Of a stretch of DNA of 31,474 nucleotides, positions 16,189 to 25,110 are shown in pieces. Under the pieces are notes generated by a model. The model worked only from the letters and a program-made list of their open reading frames with translations, was not told the DNA's origin and ran no database searches. This DNA is from Syntrophorhabdaceae bacterium PtaU1.Bin034 (GTDB lineage: Bacteria > Desulfobacterota_G > Syntrophorhabdia > Syntrophorhabdales > WCHB1-27), in contig MVRP01000031.1 of the NCBI GenBank assembly GCA_002067405.1, positions 1 to 31,474 on the forward strand, read 5' to 3'. Both the position numbers and the translations under genes were made by a program. Position 1 is the stretch's first letter. Each line of letters starts with the position of its first letter.

Positions 16189-18117
16189 GTGAAAAGCATT
16201 CGAGCAAAGATAGTGGGACTTGTTGTGGCCTCATTGACATTTGCCTTTAGCATTTATTCAGTCCTTCTCTACATTAACCTAAAAAAAATCATTGTTAACA
16301 ATCAGGAAAGACATCTATCGAGCCTTGCCGCAGCGGCATCCCAAGATATAGCGCTGTGGCTTGACGGAAGAAAGAGAGAAATGTCGGCACTTTCGAATTC
16401 CATCTCATTATCAGACAATAAACAATCATCCATAAAGGCTTATTTGAGGATTCATGCCAGAACAAATCCTGAATACGAAATGGTTTTCTATTCGAATGTT
16501 AGGGGCGAAGCCTTTACTTCGTCTGACGTTGCGGCCAATATCATAGACCGTGCCTATTTTCAGAAAGTCCTCGCGACCGGCAGAGCGGTCGTCTCCAATC
16601 CTGTCGTATCACATCAATCGAAATTGCCTATCGTGGTAATTGCCTCCCCTGTGAAAAAAGGGGATTTCATTGTAGGGGTCGTCGGTTGTGCGATCCCCAT
16701 TGACTACCTTTCTCAACAAATAAGCAATGTCGTGCCCCTTTACACCAAGTCTGTTTTTATCGTCCAGGGCGATGGAACGACGATAATCCATGCTGACAGA
16801 AAACTCGTACTAAAACACAATGCCTTCAAAGATCCACAAGTTGACCCTTCCCTGAAAGATGTTGTCGGTAGAATGATAAGCCACAAAAAGGGGGTAGCAA
16901 AATACGTTTATGACAATATCCCCAAATATCTTGCGTTCACACCCGTTCCCGGAAGTGATTGGTCCCTCGCTATTAACGTACCCGTTCGCGATGTACTGGG
17001 ACAATTGTCTCCAGTGAACAGATTGATTGTTGGAACTCCTATATTTGTTGTAATTTTAACTAGTATCTTGATCGGTTTCTTATTGATTGTTTTTATAGTG
17101 AGGCCAATAACTAACCTTAGAGATAAGATATCGATGGTGGAATGTGGAGACCTTGACACGCAGGTTGAGCATGTATCGCGTGACGAGATCGGGCAATTAG
17201 CAGATTCGTTTAATCGGATGGTAAAAACCATCAAATATGAACGAAAAAAGATAGAGCAAAGCGAAGAAAAATACCGCAACCTTTTCGAGAACTCCATGGT
17301 AGGTATCTTCCAGACCACCCCCAATGGACAGTTCCTCTCCGCCAATCCTTTCCTTGCAAGGCTTTTCGGATATGACTCCCCGCAAGAAATGATGATGCAG
17401 CTTAGCGATGTCGGTCAACAGCACTACGCGGATCCGAAGGACAGGGATTTCTTCAGAAGAACCCTTGAGAAGGAAGAAGTCATCAGGGGTTTTGAGACAA
17501 GACTTCTCAAAAAGGATGGCACCGTCAGATGGGCATCCCTGACGGCCCGTGCAGTAAGGGATTACGCGGGTGAGTTAATTTATTATGAAGGCACATTGGA
17601 AGACATCACCGAGCGCAAGCGCCTGGAACAACAACTCCACAAGATGTCCCTTACGGATGAACTTACCGGCCTGTATAACAGGCGAGGATTTATCTCTCTC
17701 TCCGAGCAGCAGCTGAAGATAGCGGTTAGGACAAAAAAAGATATGCACCTCTTCTTCATTGATCTGGACAAGATGAAGCGGATCAATGACAGATTGGGTC
17801 ATAAGGAGGGAGATAAAGCACTTATTGAAGTTGCAGCCATTCTCAAAGAGGTATTCAGGGGGTCGGATATTATAGGTCGCATGGGTGGAGATGAATTTGC
17901 CGTCCTTGTAATAGACACTACCTATAAAACAGAGAAAGTTCTCAAAGACCGTCTTCAGAGGGCTCTCTACGATCACAACAGGCTTGGAGGAAGGAATTAT
18001 CAACTCGACCTGAGCATGGGTATCGAACGCTATGATCCGGCAAACCCCTGTTCACTTGATGAACTCATAGCTCGGGCAGATGCGTCAATGTATAAGGAGA
18101 AAAGAGAAAAATCGTAA
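16189..18117 (+). CDS. Diguanylate cyclase: dCache, HAMP, PAS, GGDEF
   Basis: A 642-residue membrane protein starting at GTG 16189, with a GGGGG stretch 11 bases upstream. Membrane segments at about 8-28 and 282-304 enclose a double-Cache periplasmic domain. A HAMP linker (about 303-355), a PAS/PAC domain (358-480) and a GGDEF domain (484-640) follow. The active site GGDEF is intact at 566-570 and the inhibitory I-site RGSD (557-560) stands exactly five residues before it, so the protein should make c-di-GMP and be product-inhibited. It is the only cyclase seen in the window. Its PAS domain belongs to the same type as PAS2/PAS5 of the HD-GYP proteins. It lies 134 bp behind the CHASE HD-GYP gene on the same strand and may share its transcript or use its own promoter. 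Confidence 0.94.
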   Translation: MKSIRAKIVGLVVASLTFAFSIYSVLLYINLKKIIVNNQERHLSSLAAAASQDIALWLDGRKREMSALSNSISLSDNKQSSIKAYLRIHARTNPEYEMVFYSNVRGEAFTSSDVAANIIDRAYFQKVLATGRAVVSNPVVSHQSKLPIVVIASPVKKGDFIVGVVGCAIPIDYLSQQISNVVPLYTKSVFIVQGDGTTIIHADRKLVLKHNAFKDPQVDPSLKDVVGRMISHKKGVAKYVYDNIPKYLAFTPVPGSDWSLAINVPVRDVLGQLSPVNRLIVGTPIFVVILTSILIGFLLIVFIVRPITNLRDKISMVECGDLDTQVEHVSRDEIGQLADSFNRMVKTIKYERKKIEQSEEKYRNLFENSMVGIFQTTPNGQFLSANPFLARLFGYDSPQEMMMQLSDVGQQHYADPKDRDFFRRTLEKEEVIRGFETRLLKKDGTVRWASLTARAVRDYAGELIYYEGTLEDITERKRLEQQLHKMSLTDELTGLYNRRGFISLSEQQLKIAVRTKKDMHLFFIDLDKMKRINDRLGHKEGDKALIEVAAILKEVFRGSDIIGRMGGDEFAVLVIDTTYKTEKVLKDRLQRALYDHNRLGGRNYQLDLSMGIERYDPANPCSLDELIARADASMYKEKREKS

Positions 18118-18470
18118 TCGGTATCCCCCCGTTTTTCATAATCCATGGATAAAGGCAAGAGACTGAATAGTCATAAATAGATAATGTCAAGAATCTTTCG
18201 CTCTTTGCATGGCAACCTCATCGGATTCTAAGAAAATGAATGCGGAATTCCGTTTGTTTCTTCCTGTAACAAAGGATTTTGGAATCTATATAGTTTATCT
18301 TCGGTTTCAGGCGGTAATCAACGCTTCCCATAGATCAATCGTGTCGTAAAAATCCCTTAGTAAAGGGGCTCTTGGGATTTAAGTAACCCTAAAGATACGT
18401 CTTTTTATTGGCGTACACAAGAATTGGTTATAACTCATTTGCCTTGTAAAATACGCTGAATGGGAGGATA
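18118..18470. other. Intergenic stretch, no gene seen
   Basis: AT-rich spacer of 353 bp. It contains a weak inverted repeat (18350-18356 with 18374-18380) without a T-tract. I looked for a c-di-GMP (GEMM) riboswitch core here and did not find one. GGGAGG at 18462-18467 is a ribosome binding site for the ATG at 18471. Confidence 0.5.
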
Positions 18471-20100
18471 ATGAAAGACAAGGTGGCGTCTGAGGAATAC
18501 AACCAATAACTACCTCTTGGCTGCATTTTTTGTAGCAATATCTACGCTTCTAGGCTTAATACTGCGCAATGCTTTCGGAATGGACGCGCCCTTCGTTACC
18601 TTCTACCCCGCAGTAATACTAGCCTCCCTGCTGTGTGGAGTCGGGCCTGCGCTGGTTGCGACGGTACTCTGCGGTTTAATTGTGGTTTTTTGGTTCCTCG
18701 AACCCGTAAACTCATTCACAGTAGAAACTGTCGGCGACATTGTCGCTCTGGCGGTATTTGTTGCTAGCGGAATCATCCTCGCAATCATTTCTCATCGGTT
18801 GAGCGTAATAAGCGCTGAGCGGACACAACGGGATGTGCTCCAAAAGGCTCACGACGAACTTGAAAAACGGATCCGCGAAAGGACCACCGAACTGCAGCAG
18901 GCTTACGACCAACTGAGAAAAGAAAGCCGGGACCGCGAACAGGCCGAACAGCAGCTTCTCCGGAGGCAGAAGCTGGAGGCCTTGGGCACCCTGGCGAGCG
19001 GGATAGCCCACGACTTCAAGAACATCCTTGCTGGCGTTATCGGTTTTTGCGAGATGGTGCTGGAAACCCTGACCCCTGACAGCCGTGAGCACAAAAGACT
19101 GCAACTGGCGCTGAAAGGAGCCTACCGGGGACACGATCTGGTGAAACAGATCCTTGCTTTCGGCCGCAAGAGTGAACAGGACAAGAAACCGCTTGCATTG
19201 AAGGAGATTGTTGAAGAAATACTCAAGCTGCTGAAACCAACGTTCCCATCCACGGTCGAGATCGTATCGAGGAGTTATACCGATGATGACCAGATTTTTG
19301 CCGACTCCGGCCAGATGCACCAGGTCATGATGAATCTTTGTACGAACGCGGTTCATGCCATGCGGGACACGGGAGGGGTACTAGAGATAGGCATCTCAGG
19401 GATTGTTATTGCGGAGGGGGCTCGCGCGCCTTTCCCCGGAATGAAGCCGGGGGAGTATGTTGTGCTGGAAGTGAGTGACACGGGCAGCGGAATGGAGCCC
19501 GAGACCCTGGAGCGAATATTCGATCCCTTTTTTACCACGAAGAGAGAGGGGGAAGGAACAGGTTTGGGGCTTTCTGTTTCCCATGGTATTGTAAGGAGTC
19601 ATGACGGATACATCGTCGTTGAAAGCGAACCGGGAAAAGGATCGATATTTCGTGTCTATCTGCCCGGGTTCAAAGAAACCACAAGCACCGGGGTCAAGGA
19701 GGCACCTTCCCTGGCAGGAGGGAGGGAACGCATACTCATTGTAGACGATGAGGACATCCTCGTTGAGCTCCAACGGCAGCGATTGAGCGATCTTGGTTAC
19801 GACGTCGTTGCAATTACGAGCAGCTTGGAGGCGCTCAACATTTTCCGAGAGGGGCCCGATGCATTCGATCTTGTCATTACGGACCAGGCAATGCCGAATC
19901 TGACAGGAATGGACCTTGCGGCGGAACTACTGAAAGTGAGACCCGATATTCCGATCGTTCTCTGCACGGGCCACAGCGATAAAGTTTCTTCCGAACGCGC
20001 GCGAGAAGGAGGGATTCAGGGTTTCCTCATGAAACCTGTCGATAAGCATGAGATGGCGGTGGCAGTCCGCCGGGTACTGGACACAAAAAAGAAAGAGTAA
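18471..20100 (+). CDS. DUF4118 hybrid histidine kinase, probable 5' frameshift
   Basis: The kinase frame is open from 18475 to 20100 but has no good start: TTG 18517 (527 residues) lacks a well-placed Shine-Dalgarno. The best start, ATG 18471 behind GGGAGG, opens a 12-codon frame ending at TAA 18507-18509. Skipping one base there joins it to the kinase frame as ...EEYNQ/NYLLAAFF. I therefore treat the gene as 18471-20100 with a shift near 18507. Numbered from the TTG: a DUF4118-type membrane region with about three helices (1-95), a coiled coil (100-150), a HisKA domain with H165 (ASGIAHDFKN), a HATPase_c domain (N277, DTGSGM at 321, GEGTGLGLS from 345) and a C-terminal receiver with D456 and K506. 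The class resembles NtrB-like hybrid kinases. It follows the cyclase gene but is separated by 353 bp, so it is probably transcribed on its own. Confidence 0.85.
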
Positions 20101-20689
20101 CGGGTGTGCGGGGAGGGCTGCATCGGTTTCATTATCGCATAGAACATAGAACCTTTGGCGCAGGCGGTATGATATAGCTGGGTCCGTAATGCTTGTTTGT
20201 TTGAACTTATCCTTAGCCATTTCGTTGCAGGTGTACTTGCAATTCTCGGCCCGTTTTTTCACGCCGCCACCTTAGGATGACTTGATCAGGGCAGAATCCC
20301 CTCGAGGTGGTAAGTATGTCCATGCCTATCTACTTAATGTACTGGCGCCGCCCTTGGCAAAGCATGGGTCCTGTTAGACTTGTTAAGAGCTGTTCCGACC
20401 CGAGTTTTTGCTGCCATGGGCCCGGTCTCATTGCCGGTGGTGGGAAACGGGGTCGATTGACCGGAATCGGAGCATGCGCAACGTGCAGGAGTGGCCCTCC
20501 AAGGCCTTGAATGGTCGCTCCAGGTGAAAACACCTACCCGTCTGACTACGACCTGTTCGAGGCTTCTTTTTGCCCAGAACGTTTTCCTCTTGAAAACTCC
20601 CCCGGTTTACGGCCAGTATAATCATACAGGGGCGAGTGAACTCATAATAAAATAAGCGCATCAGGGCCCCTGAGTTTTCGGAGGCTCGC
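20101..20689. other. Intergenic stretch, no gene seen
   Basis: A 589-bp stretch between the hybrid kinase and the nuclease. Short open frames on both strands overlap one another and show no recognisable domain. No repeat module or RNA gene was recognised. GGAGG at 20679-20683 serves the nuclease start. Confidence 0.5.
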
Positions 20690-21469
20690 ATGCGACTCGC
20701 GCCACGGCAGCTTTTCTTTGCCCTTTCCATTTTCTTTCTCTTCACCTCCCTTACCGTCGCCGGTTACCTCGAGGACTGTGCAGAGTACGCTCGGCTCGGT
20801 GTTCCCGGCCAGGACGGAGACCTCCTCTGCCGCAGGGGTCACCTCCTTGCCCATGACCCCGTCCGTAAGACACCCATCTGGGTCGCGGAGCGCGTCACCG
20901 CGGAAAAGGCCACCAGCACGGTACTGCCACGGGAAGCGGGGTCGTTCCGCCTGGATCGGGGCTTGAAGAAGGGAATGCGGGCAGGACTCTCCGACTACCG
21001 GAAAAGCGGTTACGACCGCGGACACATGGCACCGGCCGCCGATATGCGCTGGGAGAAGCAGGCCATGATCGAGTGTTTCTACCTCTCCAACATGGTCCCC
21101 CAGGTGGGCAAAAAGATGAATCAGAAGATCTGGAAGGACCTGGAGGAGCGGGTCCGCACCTGGGCGATAAACAGGGGAGAGTTCTTCATCTACACGGGTC
21201 CCATATGTGACGGCAAAACAGGGAAGACCATCGGGAAGAACAAGGTCGCGGTCCCCTCCCGCCTCTACAAGATCGTCTATGACCCGGGCAGGCAGGAAGC
21301 CATCGCTTTCATCATGCCAAATGAGGCTCTTGAGACAAAGGATCTGCCCCTGTATATCTTCACCGTAAGGGACGTTGAGGAGAGCGCCGGACTCGACTTT
21401 CTTTCGAGCCTGGAAAGGGAGCTGCAGGATAGCATAGAGACCACCAGGGCCGCTGGTCTCTGGCAATAG
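20690..21469 (+). CDS. Secreted DNA/RNA non-specific endonuclease (NUC1 family)
   Basis: A 259-residue protein with an N-terminal signal peptide (about 1-24, hydrophobic core FFALSIFFLFTSLTVA). The DRGH motif lies at 109-112 with the catalytic H112. The NQKIWKDLE block gives metal-binding N144 and E152 at the eight-residue spacing of the Serratia nuclease family. Members cleave DNA and RNA with Mg2+ without sequence preference. Export suggests nutrient nucleic acid scavenging, biofilm DNA turnover or defence in the periplasm or outside the cell. GGAGG stands six bases before ATG 20690. The DUF6765-like gene begins 47 bp downstream on the same strand and is probably co-transcribed. No immunity gene was recognised, so a toxin role is not supported. 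Confidence 0.92.
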   Translation: MRLAPRQLFFALSIFFLFTSLTVAGYLEDCAEYARLGVPGQDGDLLCRRGHLLAHDPVRKTPIWVAERVTAEKATSTVLPREAGSFRLDRGLKKGMRAGLSDYRKSGYDRGHMAPAADMRWEKQAMIECFYLSNMVPQVGKKMNQKIWKDLEERVRTWAINRGEFFIYTGPICDGKTGKTIGKNKVAVPSRLYKIVYDPGRQEAIAFIMPNEALETKDLPLYIFTVRDVEESAGLDFLSSLERELQDSIETTRAAGLWQ

Positions 21470-21516
21470 GGAAGGGATTACGGTATATTTGCAGGAACAA
21501 GGACAAGGAGGCCACC

Positions 21517-22515
21517 ATGGACATAGAGTTCCATTACTACATGACCTACATCATCGCGAGGAGGGCCGGGTTCGGTCCTGACGACTGCTCCATCATTGCT
21601 TACTCCTCGCAGTACACCGACGACAACACCACTGTCTATACTATCAGCGAAGATTCTCCCGACGTATATTCGAACTACATCAGTCAGACCGTGAACGTCT
21701 TCAAACCTCAGAAAGAACTCATGCGCATATACCCGATATTCCATTTCCTGCCTGGATCGTTGGGTGAGATTGCTGGCGATTCCACCCGACGCGCTGACGG
21801 GAAACTACACCTGATGAACACGATTCCGAACAGTCTTAGCGGGGCAATGTTGCTCTCGGAGGCCCTCCAGTCAGGCGATCCCTATTGGATTGGCATCGCG
21901 ACCCATACATACGCCGACACCTTTTCTCACCAGAATTTCGCCGGCGTGAATGATGGCTTCAACGACGTGGCGGGGCTGTTCGAGAGACTCACCCCCAGTA
22001 TCGGGCATGCCGATGCCAAGCATCGGCCGGACATACCTAATCTGATATGGCAGGACAAGAGGCTGGTGCCAAGCCACGCCTCAGTTAACAACCGGGAACG
22101 CTTCCTCTATGCAACGGGACGCCTCTTTGACCTCTACCGGGGTCACTCGGACAACAAGGATGATAAGGAGATACTGCTCAAGGATATCGGTGATGCCATC
22201 GGTGATGCCATCGGTGATGCCGCGAAAAGCAGGAGCCGACGCATGAAGAGCTACAGAGACCTCATCGGTGATGAGTTCATCGAGTATGACAATAGTGCTT
22301 GGTTTAAGGACGCAGTTGATTTTGCGACTGTAAACGTAACTTATTCGGGCAGTGTCGATACCGCACCAGTAAGTGAAGCACGATGGGTGTGGAAAGATGG
22401 CTACCGCGATAGCCACTGGTTCAAGTTCCAGGAAGCCATCAAGGCTCACCAAAATTATGTCCTGGCAAAGATTGTGCGCCCCATCTATGAAATGATGGAG
22501 CAGACAACGTGGTGA
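21517..22515 (+). CDS. DUF6765-like protein with His/Asp motif
   Basis: A 332-residue protein. The opening MDIEFHYYMTYIIARRAGF with SSQYTDDNT, and the central ATHTYADTFSHQNFAG, match what I recall of the DUF6765 family. The HTYAD...H block resembles metal sites of zinc-dependent phospholipase C / S1-P1 nuclease-like helical enzymes, so a hydrolase is possible but unproven. No signal peptide is visible. A 12-bp unit is repeated three times (22186-22221), giving IGDAIGDAIGDA in a predicted loop; this array could vary in length. AAGGAGG precedes the ATG. It follows the secreted nuclease by 47 bp. The function is not established. Confidence 0.75.
   Translation: MDIEFHYYMTYIIARRAGFGPDDCSIIAYSSQYTDDNTTVYTISEDSPDVYSNYISQTVNVFKPQKELMRIYPIFHFLPGSLGEIAGDSTRRADGKLHLMNTIPNSLSGAMLLSEALQSGDPYWIGIATHTYADTFSHQNFAGVNDGFNDVAGLFERLTPSIGHADAKHRPDIPNLIWQDKRLVPSHASVNNRERFLYATGRLFDLYRGHSDNKDDKEILLKDIGDAIGDAIGDAAKSRSRRMKSYRDLIGDEFIEYDNSAWFKDAVDFATVNVTYSGSVDTAPVSEARWVWKDGYRDSHWFKFQEAIKAHQNYVLAKIVRPIYEMMEQTTW
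22186..22221 (+). repeat. Tandem 12-bp repeat, three units
   Basis: ATCGGTGATGCC occurs three times without a break (22186-22197, 22198-22209, 22210-22221) inside the DUF6765-like gene and keeps the frame. A related fragment, ATCGGTGATG, recurs at about 22264. Confidence 0.9.
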
Positions 22516-22542
22516 CGCGTGATTTCGTCCATTCCAGATCAA

Positions 22543-22559
22543 GCCGGTCTGCTACCGGC
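22543..22559. other. Small stem-loop between convergent genes
   Basis: GCCGGT and ACCGGC pair around a five-base loop between the convergent DUF6765-like and antiporter genes. It lacks a T-tract, so it is at best a weak terminator or transcript-stabilising hairpin. Confidence 0.35.
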
Positions 22560-22702
22560 AGTCATCGCGCTAAGACGCATTTGAAGCCCCCGCCAACGTA
22601 TGTCTGGGCTCAATGCCGCACCGCCGACCGAGCTTGACAAAGCGGGAAGAATGATGCCGGGGCCGAATCGTCATCTCTTCCCTTCAGGCATCTCAAGGTT
22701 AA

Positions 22703-23914
22703 CTAATCTATTCTGTACCGTCTCTCTGAGAAGAATATCCCTGTGGACATCACTACATTGGTAAGGACAATAATCGCGAAGGTGTAGCTAATGAACTTCG
22801 CGCTGTCCTTCATGTTTATCGTCATGGGAAGCATTGCCAGAATGGCGGAAGCCAACCCCCGGGGCATCATCGAAAAGATAATGAACTTGATCTCTTTCTT
22901 GTCCCGGAAGAACAGGCACAATATTTCAGTACTGATATAGCGTACGGCGAGGACGATGAAGAGCAGCAAAAGACTAATCAGCAGGAACCTGCCGTCAATG
23001 ACGCTGAAATCCATCATCGTTCCAATGTAGACGAAGAAGAAGGTTCTTATGAAAAAGGTTATTTCGCCATGGAAGAACTTTACGGTGTCGTCCACGAGGG
23101 ACGCCTTTTTCACTTTCAGATATCGGGAAAAATGTTTTTCGTTGCCGAGGACGATGCCGGTGAGGAGTACGGCAATGGGACCGCTTCCGCCAAGGATGTC
23201 CACGACTGCAAAAACAATGAGTATATAGGCTAGGGTAAGCATATAAAAGTATTTCCTCCCCTGCAGCAATTGGGCAATCTTGAGCCATAGAAAACCGCAG
23301 GCGGCGCCGGCGACTACGGCGATTGAGAACGCGCTCGCAATGGCTTTGAAAGGGGTTTCTATGCCGACCTTCTCGAACTTCACGAACTCGATGAGCGAGA
23401 TGGTGCACACAACGGACAGGACGTCGCTTAGGGCGGATTCGACGGAAAGTATGACCCTTGCGTCATCCTTCAGGGACATTCTTGAGATGATGGGCATGAT
23501 GATAGCGGAACTGGTGCAGCCGAGGATGGTTCCGAATAGCAGGCTTCTGACCCCATCCCAGTGCTGGAAGAAGAAAAAGAAACCGGCAATGGCGGCGACG
23601 GAAAGAACGAAAGAGATCGTCACCAGGGCGGAAGCCGTGCCGAATTCCTTGACTAGCATTTCAAGGTCCATGTCCATGCCGCCCTCAAAAAGGATCACCA
23701 TCAGCGCGAAGGCGCCGAAATACTCGGCAAAATGTGACATGGCGTTCATAGTGAAGAGTCCGGACACAGGGCCGAGGACTACTCCAACAGCCATGAGAAT
23801 AAGCACATCGGGGATTCTGGTCCTTTCGAACAGGAAGGAGCCGAAGAAACCGAGCACAATGATCGCCCCGGCGATGAGGAAAATGAGAGAGACCGAGATG
23901 CCCACGCCGGTCAA
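22703..23914 (-). CDS. Cation:proton antiporter, CPA family
   Basis: A 403-residue integral membrane protein with about 12 hydrophobic helices spread over the whole length. It has the architecture of CPA-type Na+(K+)/H+ exchangers: IPDVLILMAVGVVLGP near the N-terminus, FEGGMDMD, GCTSSAIIMPIIS, and SVESALSDVLSVV, where the acidic residues are candidates for ion binding. No C-terminal TrkA-N/RCK domain is present, unlike KefB/C. The start is TTG 23914, overlapping the TGA of the upstream lipoprotein gene (TTGA), with AAGAAGG eight bases upstream; GTG 23905 is an alternative. The overlap implies coupled expression with the DUF4398 lipoprotein. The exact cation is not predictable from the sequence alone. 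Confidence 0.88.
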   Translation of the reverse strand: MTGVGISVSLIFLIAGAIIVLGFFGSFLFERTRIPDVLILMAVGVVLGPVSGLFTMNAMSHFAEYFGAFALMVILFEGGMDMDLEMLVKEFGTASALVTISFVLSVAAIAGFFFFFQHWDGVRSLLFGTILGCTSSAIIMPIISRMSLKDDARVILSVESALSDVLSVVCTISLIEFVKFEKVGIETPFKAIASAFSIAVVAGAACGFLWLKIAQLLQGRKYFYMLTLAYILIVFAVVDILGGSGPIAVLLTGIVLGNEKHFSRYLKVKKASLVDDTVKFFHGEITFFIRTFFFVYIGTMMDFSVIDGRFLLISLLLLFIVLAVRYISTEILCLFFRDKKEIKFIIFSMMPRGLASAILAMLPMTINMKDSAKFISYTFAIIVLTNVVMSTGIFFSERRYRID

Positions 23915-24516
23915 GGTTTAACCTTCTTGCCGCTGAATGACGTTCGCAGGTCCTTCAATTCTTTCCCGAAGAGTCCGCGGCTTGTTTCCACAGTCCTGTA
24001 CAGCTCGTATGGTTCCAACGTTTCGCGTTTTGCCCGCAATGATTCCAGCTCGGAGGTCCATTTTTCGATGAAGGGTCCACAGAACTCTTCCCTCTTCTTC
24101 TTCGCGCGCTTGTTTCTCGTGTTCCCAATCATATATTTCAGTTCGACAAGCTTCCCTTCCATTTCGGAAACGGCCGCATCTGCCAGTTCTCTATATCTTT
24201 CCCTCTCCATGGGCGCAAGATCCATTGACTGGCGGGCGTACCGTACGGAAAGCTCCGCTGATCGAGCAGCATCTTGGTATTTCTTCATTCTCACAAGGTT
24301 CTTGGCTCTTGCCAGTTCATCATTCGCTTTCTCATAGAGAACAGGGGCGTAGAGATGCGCTTTGTTATCGTTGGCTTCTCGGACGGCTTTTTCAGCACCT
24401 ATGATCTGATCCACCGGGGGTTTCTCGCATGAGACAAAAAGTCCGAAAACCAGCGCGCACGCCAGAATGGCGAGCGTCATTGAAGAACGGATACCATTTT
24501 TGCCTTGTGAGATCAT
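23911..24516 (-). CDS. DUF4398-type lipoprotein
   Basis: A 201-residue lipoprotein precursor. A hydrophobic N-terminus (13-29) ends in a lipobox LFVSC with the lipidated cysteine at 30. The following segment, GAEKAVREANDNKAHLYAP with YEKANDELARAKNLV, has the helical-hairpin pattern of DUF4398 proteins found in outer-membrane lipoproteins of deltaproteobacteria and others. The rest is predominantly helical and highly charged. The protein is probably anchored in the outer membrane or periplasmic face. Its stop codon overlaps the TTG start of the antiporter gene, suggesting a functional link. A modest Shine-Dalgarno (CAGGT) precedes ATG 24516. The function is unknown. Confidence 0.75.
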   Translation of the reverse strand: MISQGKNGIRSSMTLAILACALVFGLFVSCEKPPVDQIIGAEKAVREANDNKAHLYAPVLYEKANDELARAKNLVRMKKYQDAARSAELSVRYARQSMDLAPMERERYRELADAAVSEMEGKLVELKYMIGNTRNKRAKKKREEFCGPFIEKWTSELESLRAKRETLEPYELYRTVETSRGLFGKELKDLRTSFSGKKVKP

Positions 24517-24621
24517 GTGTTACCTGAACTCGAACTTCTGAATATCTATTCTCTTTGAAACCACGTCGTATTGCAAGACAAAAATCCTATACCGGCAAGG
24601 GAAAAGTCACGAACGGTAGGC

Positions 24622-25110
24622 CTACTCCCGCGGAGACAGCCCTGCACGTTCGAGACGGTCTTCCAGCTCGTCAATGTATGCGGAGAGCGTGTTTCCCGTT
24701 TGTTCAATCGTAGAACGCAGGTCACCAGCTAGCTGATCAAGCCGTGCCAGCACAGCGGATCTCGACTCCGCATCCAGTTCGACCTGCCTTCCCAGTTCTG
24801 TCTCTAGGAATTCCCTCAGTTCGATGAACCGCGAGGTCTCGGCCTGCTGCGCCAGTTCTCGGCTTGCCTGAAGTTCCTTCGCATTGCGGCGGGCTTCAAG
24901 GAGAAACGACGTCTGCAGGTAAATCACAAACACAAGGAATAACGCTGCGAGAAAGGCCAACAGTCCAAGCATGACCAACCCGAGTGGGGCCTGAACGTTG
25001 GCAAACCCCACGGAAAGACTTGTCTGCACTATGAAAACACTCCAGTTGAGCGCAACAAAAGCGGCAATTGCGACCAGCGCTATCAACATAAACAGGGTAC
25101 GGACTTTCAT
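24622..25110 (-). CDS. LapA-domain (DUF1049) membrane protein
   Basis: A 162-residue protein with two transmembrane helices (about 5-26 and 40-65) in the LapA/DUF1049 pattern: RTLF at the start, FVALNWSVFIVQTSLSVGF, then PLGLVMLGLLAFLAALF. A helical cytoplasmic tail (70-162) rich in E, R and L is probably a coiled coil. LapA proteins take part in lipopolysaccharide assembly control in enterobacteria, but many homologs only share the membrane domain. ATG 25110 is chosen over TTG 25119 because the AAAGGAGG Shine-Dalgarno ends nine bases before it and the TTG lies in that spacer. The gene is 105 bp upstream of the lipoprotein on the same strand, so it could lead the same transcript. Confidence 0.82.
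   Translation of the reverse strand: MKVRTLFMLIALVAIAAFVALNWSVFIVQTSLSVGFANVQAPLGLVMLGLLAFLAALFLVFVIYLQTSFLLEARRNAKELQASRELAQQAETSRFIELREFLETELGRQVELDAESRSAVLARLDQLAGDLRSTIEQTGNTLSAYIDELEDRLERAGLSPRE

Noticed and set aside
18118..18470. Possible c-di-GMP riboswitch before the hybrid kinase
   Set aside because: The characteristic GEMM core and tetraloop-receptor elements are not visible; only a weak inverted repeat is present.
20642..21466. 274-residue minus-strand frame over the nuclease gene
   Set aside because: Antisense shadow of a protein with an intact signal peptide and DRGH motif.
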